Shown here: positions 1 through 5,149 of the stretch, piece by piece | Layout: the number at the start of each line of letters is the position of its first letter | Position numbering within the stretch: position 1 is the stretch's first letter | Assembly: GCA_021781255.1 (NCBI GenBank) | Contig: JAJXXG010000920.1 | Span: forward strand, 1 to 6,458 | Length of the DNA stretch: 6,458 nucleotides | DNA from: Acidobacteriota bacterium | GTDB lineage: Bacteria > Acidobacteriota > Terriglobia > Terriglobales > Acidobacteriaceae | Reading direction: 5' to 3' | Made by a program: the position numbers and the translations under genes | Notes under the pieces: model-generated | The model's input: the letters and a program-made list of their open reading frames with translations, nothing else | Database searches by the model: none | What the model was told of the DNA's origin: nothing

Positions 1-186
1 CAGGCACTCTACGGTCTCCCCTCCAAACCATGCTGACTCCTTTGCACCATCCCGCAGGCTACGTCCTACATTCGTAAGTCACTGGAAAATTAGCTCGTTT
101 CCGCAGTGACTCCATGGTATATCTGGGAGACATGGCCCAGAAGGTCGCACGGCCGACGGGCCTGCCGGAGCGAGGAGAAACCAGGC
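1..186. other. Upstream non-coding stretch with leader of the first gene
   Basis: No supportable gene lies here. The first + frame is open only to a TGA at 34-36, so positions 1-36 could be the tail of an upstream gene, but eleven codons are too few to judge. A weak promoter-like pair exists for the next gene (TTGCAC at 42-47 and TACATT at 67-72, spacer 19), each matching the sigma-70 consensus at four of six positions; I regard it only as a possibility. A Shine-Dalgarno GAGGAG is at 172-177. Confidence 0.4.
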
Positions 187-528
187 ATGTTCCAATTGGT
201 GATTCAGTGGTTGCTGAGCGCGGTTGCCCTCATGATCGTCTCCCAGATCGTCCCGGGATTTTATGTACAGGGCCTCTGGCCGGCCATGATCGCCGCACTG
301 GTCATCGGATTTCTGAACGCGACCTTCGGACTCGTGCTCAAGGTGATCACCTTTCCCTTAACCATCATCACCTTCGGCATCTTCCTTCTTTTCATCAACG
401 CCGTCATGATCCTGATGGCGTCCAAGTTTGTGGATGGCTTTTATGTAAGCGGATTCGGACCGGCATTCTGGGGAGGCATCATACTGTCTCTGCTTGGCCT
501 GCTCATCCGGGCCATCATCAAAAAGTAG
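187..528 (+). CDS. Phage holin family 4_2 / YvlD-like small membrane protein
   Basis: A 113-residue, very hydrophobic protein with about four membrane helices (near residues 4-22, 30-51, 54-77 and 92-110) and a basic end (IKK). Repeated VPGFYV/VDGFYV turns after helices 1 and 3, a GFLNAT segment and an FPLTIITFGIF stretch are typical of the Pfam family named after mycobacterial four-helix phage holins (YvlD in Bacillus). Despite the name, members are mostly chromosomal and their role is unknown; some are linked to envelope stress, but nothing here shows that. The ATG at 187 is chosen over the upstream in-frame ATG at 106 because GAGGAG lies 9 bases before it, the family begins at this point, and the extra 27 residues are charged and unlike a membrane protein. 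It converges with the anti-sigma gene, with 48 bases between the stops. Family assignment is firm; function is not known. Confidence 0.85.
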   Translation: MFQLVIQWLLSAVALMIVSQIVPGFYVQGLWPAMIAALVIGFLNATFGLVLKVITFPLTIITFGIFLLFINAVMILMASKFVDGFYVSGFGPAFWGGIILSLLGLLIRAIIKK

Positions 529-534
529 CGCACT

Positions 535-565
535 TCCACCACCCGGGCATCTCCACCGTGGTGGA
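535..565. terminator. Possible shared terminator hairpin between convergent genes
   Basis: TCCACCAC at 535-542 and GTGGTGGA at 558-565 form a perfect 8-bp inverted repeat around a 15-base loop, in the 48-base gap between the convergent stops at 528 and 577. On the minus strand a run of five T follows about 12 bases after the stem; on the plus strand only a short TTT follows. Position favours a bidirectional terminator, but the missing adjacent T tract makes it weak. Confidence 0.35.
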
Positions 566-576
566 TGCTTTCGTCC

Positions 577-1113
577 TTACTTTGACGTCGCAGCTGGCTC
601 GCTCGGCTGCGCGGCCTGGCTCGCGGACGGCTTTCCCATCGGCTTCCGGTCCTTTGCCGTAGCGGCCGGGCTTTTCTTGTGGGTGCTCGCCTGCCCACGC
701 GCCTCCACCGGATGCTTCAGCACCGGTCCCTTCAGCGTCTGAGGGGTACGCACGGCACCCGCCCCGGAGAATCCGCCCGGAGCCACCACCCTCGGCATCA
801 CCACTCGCTGCGGCTGCTCCGCCGGCTGAACGCGCGAATACACGCCCCAGCTGCCGCCTGCCACTGCCAGCACGATTGCGGCTGCCGCCGCGCCTCGCGC
901 CACCGTGCTCCGAGCCCAGCTCTCCCCGGAGCTGCCACTCGTCGGCCACGCCAGCACCCGCCCCTTCGGCGGGCCGGCCTTCAGCCTTGCCTTCACGCGG
1001 TCTTCCAGCCCCTCCGGCGCCGCCAGGCTCGCGATATGCCGCAGCGCAGCCTCTGCTTCTTCCACGGCCGAGTTCGTGCGCGGGCCCGGAACACTTGAGA
1101 ATGGCGTATTCAT
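577..1113 (-). CDS. Probable anti-sigma factor, single-pass membrane protein
   Basis: A 178-residue protein with a cytoplasmic-looking N-terminal part (about 1-70), one membrane helix (about 73-92, a run of Ala/Val/Ile/Leu ending GGSWGVYS) and a Pro/Ala/Lys-rich C-terminal tail of about 85 residues that looks disordered and would lie outside the inner membrane. The N-terminal part has a helix with Glu-rich VEEAEAALRHIASLA (17-31) followed by APEGLEDRVKARL (32-44). There is no HxxxCxxC zinc anti-sigma motif and no cysteine anywhere. I infer the role from context: its ATG shares an ATGA with the sigma factor's TGA (1110-1113), which implies translational coupling and matched amounts, the usual layout for an ECF sigma factor and its membrane-bound inhibitor. 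The tail would then be the sensor or the site of regulated proteolysis. It could instead be a membrane protein merely controlled with the sigma factor. Confidence 0.65.
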   Translation of the reverse strand: MNTPFSSVPGPRTNSAVEEAEAALRHIASLAAPEGLEDRVKARLKAGPPKGRVLAWPTSGSSGESWARSTVARGAAAAAIVLAVAGGSWGVYSRVQPAEQPQRVVMPRVVAPGGFSGAGAVRTPQTLKGPVLKHPVEARGQASTHKKSPAATAKDRKPMGKPSASQAAQPSEPAATSK

Positions 1114-1703
1114 CGCAGACTCCTGGAGTATTGGAGCAGTTCGGCCATCAGGTTGCGCGCGCGGAAAAGCCGCGACCGTACGCTCGACTCCGTAATGCCA
1201 AGCACGGCGGCAATCTCCACGCTGGAGAGCTCCTCAAACGCGGACAGCATCATCACCTCGCGCTCCTTGGCGGGCAGCTGCTCCACGCAGGCCAGCACAT
1301 GGACATGGTGTTGCGCCGCCGCGGCTCGTTCCTCCGCGCTCAGTCCCCCGGCCGGCAACACGCGAGCCAGCTCCGTCACGTCATCCGTCTCCGGACGTGT
1401 CTTTGCCCGACGCTTGCGATCCAGAACAATGTTCCACACAATGCGGATCAGCCACACACGCGGATCGCGCACTTCGCCCAGCGAATCGCGATGGCGCAGC
1501 ACACGCAGAAATGCCTCCTGCACGGCGTCCTCGGCGTCAGCTGTGTTGCGAAGAACAGAGAAAGCGACCCGGTAGAGCGTCGCGGCGTACTCATCCACCA
1601 GCGCCGCAAGCGCTGCCTCTTCTGCGTGCTCGCGGATACCCTCACGCACGGTGAAGTGGGCCATCTCCATCCAACCCGGGAATATCGTCTGGCTGGCGCT
1701 CAT
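1110..1703 (-). CDS. ECF-type RNA polymerase sigma factor (sigma-70 family)
   Basis: A 197-residue two-domain sigma factor that would direct core RNA polymerase to a small set of promoters. Region 2 spans about residues 33-101: DAEDAVQEAFLRVLRH (56-71) is the typical 2.2 core-binding segment, and WLIRIVWNIVLDRKRR (84-99) covers 2.3/2.4 for -10 melting and recognition. A linker rich in Ala and Glu follows. Region 4 is about 136-190, with LPAKEREVMMLSAFEELS and the helix-turn-helix SSVEIAAVLGITESSVRSRLFRAR (in pieces, 160-183) for -35 binding. Regions 1 and 3 are absent, as expected for ECF factors. The ATG at 1703 is the longest start; in-frame ATGs at codons 12 (1670) and 14 (1664) are plausible too, the last with GGATGGAG directly before it, and homology would start only near residue 30. 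It is coupled to the downstream anti-sigma gene. The strong hairpin ending 18 bases before the start affects how it can be transcribed. Confidence 0.92.
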   Translation of the reverse strand: MSASQTIFPGWMEMAHFTVREGIREHAEEAALAALVDEYAATLYRVAFSVLRNTADAEDAVQEAFLRVLRHRDSLGEVRDPRVWLIRIVWNIVLDRKRRAKTRPETDDVTELARVLPAGGLSAEERAAAAQHHVHVLACVEQLPAKEREVMMLSAFEELSSVEIAAVLGITESSVRSRLFRARNLMAELLQYSRSLR

Positions 1704-1721
1704 ACCTTACCAGACGCAAAG

Positions 1722-1763
1722 CCCCGGCAGACTGCTCATCGTGTTCGACGAGGTCTGCCGGGG
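1722..1763 (-). terminator. Strong GC-rich hairpin, likely terminator of the TPR gene
   Basis: CCCCGGCAGAC (1722-1732) and GTCTGCCGGGG (1753-1763) are perfect 11-base inverted arms. Inside them CTCATCG (1735-1741) pairs with CGACGAG (1746-1752) except for one mismatch, leaving a TGTT loop and a two-base bulge, so the full stem is about 17 pairs. On the minus strand it begins 28 bases after the TPR stop and is followed by CTTTGCGTCT, a poor T tract. Position and stability favour an intrinsic-like terminator. It also sits directly before the sigma start at 1703, so an attenuator or 5' leader structure of the sigma message is the alternative. Confidence 0.6.
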
Positions 1764-1791
1764 GTGTCAGTCTTCGGGGCTCGCAGGCGGC

Positions 1792-2499
1792 TTATTGGCC
1801 TGTGCCCAGCTTCTGCGCGGCAATCGCGCCAGCGGCGCCCTGCTTGTCCGCGTCCTTCACCTTGGCCCACAGCGCGCGCGCCTGGTCCGGCTTGCCGGTT
1901 GCCGCGTACAGATCAGCAAGGTCAAGCTGGGCCACGCTGGCGGTCACCGTCTTGGAGGGCTTGGCGACAATCGCGTTGTACAGATCGACGGCCTGCGCGC
2001 TGCGCCCCGTCTGCTGGTAGAGCCCCGCAAGGGCCAGCTTGGCCAGGTTCGCAAGGTCGTGATTCCAGCTATCCGCGGCGGTCTTCAGCTCCGTCTCTGC
2101 CGGGCCGTTCTGTCCCAGTTCCTCATAGGTCACGCCGGCAAAGTAGTGCGCCTTGGAGCTCTGCGGCATGGACCCGTACTGATCGGCCACCGCCAGAAAC
2201 TTCTGGTTCGCGGCCTTGGCCCGGTCCTGCGATGTGGCGTACACACCATCCATCGCCGGAGCGCCCGGCTCGGCCAGCGGGGCCGTGTAAACATCCAGCG
2301 CCGCGCCCAGCGCCGCATCGGCGGAAGAGGAGCGGACGTTCCAGAAAATCAGCACGCTCACCCCCACCACCACAACAACCGCAATCGAAACTGCCCAGCG
2401 CACAACTCCCGCGCGGTGGCCGCTCAGCCAATTCACACTCGTGGCCGTGGCTTCAGCAAATTTGTCCTTCTTCAGGGCGTGACGTGTTTGTGTATCCAC
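1792..2499 (-). CDS. Membrane-anchored TPR protein (YfgM/TPR_21-like)
   Basis: A 235-residue protein: a short charged N-terminal part (1-32, MDTQTRHALKKDKFAEA), one membrane helix (about 33-53, Val-rich, ending LIFWNV) and a periplasmic helical repeat region. Helical pairs resembling tetratricopeptide repeats are seen near 115-148 (AHYFAGVTYEELGQNGPAE), 152-185 (LAKLALAGLYQQTGRSAQA) and 188-221 (VAQLDLADLYAATGKPDQA). The order anchor then C-terminal TPRs, and the size, match the family that includes E. coli YfgM, a SecYEG-associated helper in periplasmic protein quality control. Resemblance to that family is seen; the same role is inference. The start is a GTG: TAGGA lies 7 bases upstream of it. 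It is followed by the strong hairpin at 1722-1763, so it is probably a single-gene unit. No lipobox is present, so the anchor is a signal-anchor helix. Confidence 0.8.
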   Translation of the reverse strand: MDTQTRHALKKDKFAEATATSVNWLSGHRAGVVRWAVSIAVVVVVGVSVLIFWNVRSSSADAALGAALDVYTAPLAEPGAPAMDGVYATSQDRAKAANQKFLAVADQYGSMPQSSKAHYFAGVTYEELGQNGPAETELKTAADSWNHDLANLAKLALAGLYQQTGRSAQAVDLYNAIVAKPSKTVTASVAQLDLADLYAATGKPDQARALWAKVKDADKQGAAGAIAAQKLGTGQ

Positions 2500-2540
2500 T
2501 GGATTTCCTAGTCCTTCGTCGAGAGACTTGCAGGCGGGTC

Positions 2541-2568
2541 CTTACAGGCGGGGGCACAACGACTGCAA
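2541..2568 (-). promoter_or_regulatory. Candidate promoter for the TPR gene
   Basis: Read on the minus strand, TTGCAG (2568-2563) and TGTAAG (2546-2541) stand 16 bases apart and resemble -35 and -10 elements, with TTG intact and four of six -10 positions matching. Transcription would begin near 2534, about 35 bases before the GTG at 2499. The match is modest and I give it only because the spacing and position are sensible. Confidence 0.3.
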
Positions 2569-2662
2569 CCCAATTAGTCTACCAGCGCGCGATTGCGAGC
2601 GTCCACCAGCCCCGCCCCGCATTACTTTCGCCCCTGCGCTTGCCGTCCTCGGGCCGGGACGT

Positions 2663-2677
2663 TACGCTAAAAGCATG
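2663..2677 (+). promoter_or_regulatory. Candidate -10 element for leaderless start of the 125-residue gene
   Basis: TACGCT at 2663-2668 stands 6 bases before the ATG at 2675, the distance expected when transcription begins at the A of the start codon. No purine-rich Shine-Dalgarno occurs in the 5-12 bases upstream; the nearest, GGGAC at 2656-2660, is about 15 bases away. TACGCT matches TATAAT at only three positions, so this rests mainly on geometry and the missing ribosome site. Confidence 0.35.
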
Positions 2678-3052
2678 TACGAGGAATTCCACGTAACCGA
2701 CCGCTGGAGTGGCGAAGACCTGCACTGCCGCTGGAAGGGCACCATGGTTGCCATCGCCACGCGTCACGCTGATGCTGTGGATGTACGGTTTGAAGTCAAC
2801 GGACGTCCCATGTGGATCGCTCTCCCCTGCCAGGCCTGGGTGGAGCAGAAGAACCGCACCGGCATGGTCATCACCGACCCGCTTGCCGCCCAGATCGCCG
2901 GGCGATACCTCAAGCAGTTGATTGAGGAGGGCTACGACGCCCGCCGCGAGGTCTACACCATGAGCGTGCCCGAGGTGCTGGAGCACCTGGACGCCGTGGT
3001 GGCAGAGGCCAAAGCGCAGGGCGGAATCCCGCTGTTGCCCGTCGGCATTTAG
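2675..3052 (+). CDS. Small soluble protein of unknown function
   Basis: I do not recognise this 125-residue protein. It has no signal peptide or membrane helix. The first half looks like beta strands (HCRWKGTMVAIATRHADAVD, 17-36, then VRFEVNGRPMWIALP, 37-51), the second like alpha helix (LAAQIAGRYLKQLIEEGYDA, 70-89; VPEVLEHLDAVVAEAKAQ, 98-115), ending GGIPLLPVGI. The regular beta-then-alpha pattern, balanced charge and codon choice like its neighbours argue that it is real. The frame is open from 2528, but ATG 2675 gives a sensible N-terminus; the preceding 49 codons are Pro/Arg-rich and overlap the probable TPR promoter. It diverges from the TPR gene across 175 bases. Two cysteines (18, 52) are present without a metal-site pattern. 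No function can be assigned. Confidence 0.75.
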   Translation: MYEEFHVTDRWSGEDLHCRWKGTMVAIATRHADAVDVRFEVNGRPMWIALPCQAWVEQKNRTGMVITDPLAAQIAGRYLKQLIEEGYDARREVYTMSVPEVLEHLDAVVAEAKAQGGIPLLPVGI

Positions 3053-3079
3053 TGCCCTGCCGCTCCAGAACACCACACC

Positions 3080-3121
3080 AGCCGTCTCCCGTCTGCTGAA
3101 TCGCGGGCGTCCGGGTCGGCT
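3080..3121 (+). terminator. Weak terminator-like hairpin after the 125-residue gene
   Basis: AGCCG (3080-3084) pairs with CGGCT (3117-3121) and, across a small internal loop, CCCG (3088-3091) with CGGG (3112-3115). A further TT then GG follows the stem, so the T tract is nearly absent. It begins 27 bases after the stop. The stem is interrupted and could be chance in GC-rich sequence. Confidence 0.25.
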
Positions 3122-3292
3122 TTGGACTGTGCAGACTCATCCGGTTGCGGTTCGCTTCAATTTCTCCCTGGCCATTCCCCGCCAGGGATAGTCCCCCTCA
3201 CAACCCCCGCCAGGCCCGGCTCATCCTACGCTGTGGGATCGGAGCAGCCGGTATACGTGGCGCCGCTGGAAGTACATCTCCCTGCCGGTATC

Positions 3293-3322
3293 TTGTTCCA
3301 CGGCCGCAATCGATGCTATGTA
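3293..3322 (+). promoter_or_regulatory. Candidate extended -10 promoter for the protease gene
   Basis: TTGTTC (3293-3298) and TATGTA (3317-3322) are 18 bases apart, and the -10 is preceded by TGC, giving the extended TGnTATnnT-like form. It falls in a small AT-richer island within the GC-rich intergenic stretch. If used, the untranslated leader would be about 120 bases. No experimental support. Confidence 0.35.
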
Positions 3323-3438
3323 TCAACCCCAGGCGAGTTGCCATGGGTCCCTGCACCAGCTTCGTGCATGCAGATTCTCCGCTGCCGCTGGCGAGCCTTC
3401 CCGGACCTGCTCGATTCGACAGACCTGCCCTTGCCCCC

Positions 3439-3445
3439 AAAGGAG
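3439..3445 (+). promoter_or_regulatory. Shine-Dalgarno deciding the protease start
   Basis: AAAGGAG ends 6 bases before the ATG at 3452, close to the ideal arrangement. It decides against the in-frame upstream starts between 3122 and 3451, none of which begins a sequence resembling the protease family. Confidence 0.8.
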
Positions 3446-3451
3446 ACGCCC

Positions 3452-5074
3452 ATGTCGATTCCCCATAGCCTTTCCATCCACGGCACACAGCATCACCCGC
3501 TTCCCGGTGCGCGCGCCATCGCACCCACGGATCCTAACCAGCGCATCGAAATCTCCCTGGTTCTCCGGCATCGTCAACCCCTACCCTACGTGGCCACGCT
3601 GGAGAGACACCTGAGCCACGCGGAGTTTGCCAGCCAATACGGAGCAGACCCTGCGCACGTGGAACGACTGCGGCAGTTCGCCCGCGAATACGGTCTTGAA
3701 GTACTCGAACGCGACGATGCCATCCAGCGTCGTACTGTCACGCTGGCCGGAACCGCGGCCGCCATGGAAAAGGCCTTCTCGGTCCAACTGCGCAGATTCG
3801 ATCACCCCGACGGCACCTATCGCGGGCGTATCGGCACCATCCACATGCCAAAGGAATACGCTCCGCTCGTCAGCGGTGTCTTCGGGCTGGACGACCGTCC
3901 TGTGGTCCGCCCGCACCTTCGCTTCCGCGCCATGAACTCGGTGCTTTCTCCGCATGCTGTCCAGCTCTCATACACCGCGCAGCAGGTTGCCGCGGCCTAC
4001 AGCTTCCCTTCAGATGGGACCGGCGCAGGCCAGACCATCGGCATCCTTGAGTTTGGCGGCGGCTTTCGTACAAACGATATCCGCGATTACTTCGCCTCCC
4101 TCGGGCTCAATCCGCCTTCGGTCACAGCCGTCCTCGTAGACAACGCCATCAATAATCCCTCCACCGCGCAAAGCGCCGACGGCGAAGTCATGCTGGATAT
4201 CGAGGTTGCTGGAACCGTCGCCCCCGGAGCATCCATCGTGGTGTACTTTGCTCCCAACACCGAGCGGGGATTCCAGGATGCCCTGAGCACTGCGGTCCAC
4301 GATCAGGTCCACCGTCCCAGCATCATCTCGATCAGCTGGGGAGGACCGGAGGCAGGCTGGGCCGCCCAGTCCATGACCAACTTTGACCAGGTTGCGCAGG
4401 AGGCTGCTCTCCTCGGCATCACCATCCCTGTCGCCACCGGAGACAGCGGGTCCAGCGACGGCATCGACGATGGCAAAACCCACGTGGATTTTCCCGCCTC
4501 CTCCCCGCATGTACTGGCAACCGGCGGTACGCGCCTCGTTGTCACCAATGGCGCCATCCAGAGCGAGACCGTGTGGAATGACGGCGCACAGGGCGGTGCA
4601 ACGGGCGGCGGATTCAGCACGGAGTTCGCGCAGCCCTCCTGGCAATCGAAGCTCGTCTCCAATGCCGGCCGCGGCATTCCCGATGTGGCGGGCAATGCTG
4701 ACCCGCAGACCGGCTACGAAGTCCTCATCGACGGACAGAAGTTCATCATCGGCGGCACCAGCGCGGTAGCTCCGCTTTGGGCTGGCCTCGTTGCGCTGCT
4801 CAACCAGAAGTTGAACCGCCGGCTCGGCTTTCTCAATCCCGCGCTCTACAGCCTCGGTCAAACCAAGGCCTTCCGCGACATCGTGACAGGCAATAACGGA
4901 GCCTATTCCGCAACTGCTGGCTGGGACCCGTGTACGGGGCAGGGTTCCCCGGACGGCACAGTTCTGCTGTCTGCCATGGAAGCACCCGCCGCCTCGCACG
5001 CCTCCACGCACGCCTCAACGCACCAGGGCAGTACCGCCCCGCAATTGGCTCCTCGCAAGGCCCGGTCAACGTAA
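3452..5074 (+). CDS. Pro-kumamolisin, S53 (sedolisin) acid serine-carboxyl endopeptidase
   Basis: A 540-residue zymogen of the sedolisin family, endopeptidases that work at low pH and are normally active outside the cell. The activation domain covers about 30-160 (RFDHPDGTYRGRIGTIHMP; GLDDRPVVRPHLRFR) and would be removed by self-cleavage near residue 160. In the mature domain Glu245 and Asp249 (GEVMLDIEVAG), Asp331 (GDSGSSDG, oxyanion hole) and Ser437 (GGTSAVAPLWAGL) match kumamolisin Glu78, Asp82, Asp164 and Ser278; the supporting pair Glu200 (ILEFGGGF) and Trp296 (SISWGGPE) match Glu32 and Trp129. Calcium-site landmarks Asp476 (FRDIVTGNNG) and Asp492 (GWDPCTGQGSP) are kept. All key residues are intact, so activity is expected. 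Like kumamolisin it has no evident Sec signal peptide: the N-terminus is polar, His/Pro-rich. The C-terminal tail from 513 carries a duplicated HAST unit and a basic end. The GH31 gene follows after 75 bases on the same strand. Confidence 0.95.
   Translation: MSIPHSLSIHGTQHHPLPGARAIAPTDPNQRIEISLVLRHRQPLPYVATLERHLSHAEFASQYGADPAHVERLRQFAREYGLEVLERDDAIQRRTVTLAGTAAAMEKAFSVQLRRFDHPDGTYRGRIGTIHMPKEYAPLVSGVFGLDDRPVVRPHLRFRAMNSVLSPHAVQLSYTAQQVAAAYSFPSDGTGAGQTIGILEFGGGFRTNDIRDYFASLGLNPPSVTAVLVDNAINNPSTAQSADGEVMLDIEVAGTVAPGASIVVYFAPNTERGFQDALSTAVHDQVHRPSIISISWGGPEAGWAAQSMTNFDQVAQEAALLGITIPVATGDSGSSDGIDDGKTHVDFPASSPHVLATGGTRLVVTNGAIQSETVWNDGAQGGATGGGFSTEFAQPSWQSKLVSNAGRGIPDVAGNADPQTGYEVLIDGQKFIIGGTSAVAPLWAGLVALLNQKLNRRLGFLNPALYSLGQTKAFRDIVTGNNGAYSATAGWDPCTGQGSPDGTVLLSAMEAPAASHASTHASTHQGSTAPQLAPRKARST
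4997..5020 (+). repeat. Two tandem 12-base units encoding His-Ala-Ser-Thr in the protease tail
   Basis: Units 4997-5008 and 5009-5020 differ at one third-codon position (TCC/TCA) and encode HASTHAST, followed by HQGST. They lie past the last recognisable protease segment, in a Ser/Thr/Pro/Ala-rich tail. Such a repeat could arise by slippage and is likely to vary in copy number between strains. Confidence 0.7.
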
Positions 5075-5138
5075 TCCCCTGCTTCGCACTGCAACGAACA
5101 TCCCCGCGGTGGTAGCCTTCCCTCTGAAGTACAAAAGC

Positions 5139-5144
5139 AGGAGG
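5139..5144 (+). promoter_or_regulatory. Shine-Dalgarno deciding the GTG start of the GH31 gene
   Basis: AGGAGG ends 5 bases before GTG at 5150. The next in-frame ATG (5273) would remove the signal peptide, and no other strong site is near, so the GTG is preferred. Confidence 0.75.
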
Positions 5145-5149
5145 AAGCA

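Larger units (their letters stand above)
3053..3451 (+). other. 399-base gene-free stretch before the protease gene
   Basis: The protease frame stays open back to 3122, but the 110 extra residues are Pro/Cys-rich, resemble no signal peptide or propeptide and end in a strong ribosome site, so I treat them as untranslated. The stretch holds a possible terminator of the preceding gene (3080-3121), an 8-bp inverted repeat TCCCTGGC/GCCAGGGA (3165-3172 and 3181-3188, loop of 8), a candidate extended -10 promoter near 3293-3322, and the Shine-Dalgarno at 3439-3445. No other gene is supported. Confidence 0.55.

Noticed and set aside
106..186. Upstream ATG for the holin-family gene
   Set aside because: The 27 added residues are Arg/Trp-rich and unlike the family; GAGGAG sits at the right distance for ATG 187.
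187..528. Prophage remnant suggested by the phage-holin family name
   Set aside because: No phage gene, integrase or attachment site is nearby, and this family is mostly chromosomal with a historical name.
876..2696. 606-residue open frame on the + strand
   Set aside because: It runs antisense across the anti-sigma, sigma and TPR genes, its product is Arg/Pro/His/Ser-rich with no domain, and it is explained by the codon bias of the three real minus-strand genes.
3122..3451. N-terminal extension of the protease to 650 residues
   Set aside because: The extra residues resemble neither a signal peptide nor the propeptide family, and a near-ideal Shine-Dalgarno immediately precedes ATG 3452.
4010..5011. 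333-residue open frame on the minus strand
   Set aside because: It lies antisense to the catalytic domain of the protease, whose residues are fully conserved; the antisense product has no recognisable features.
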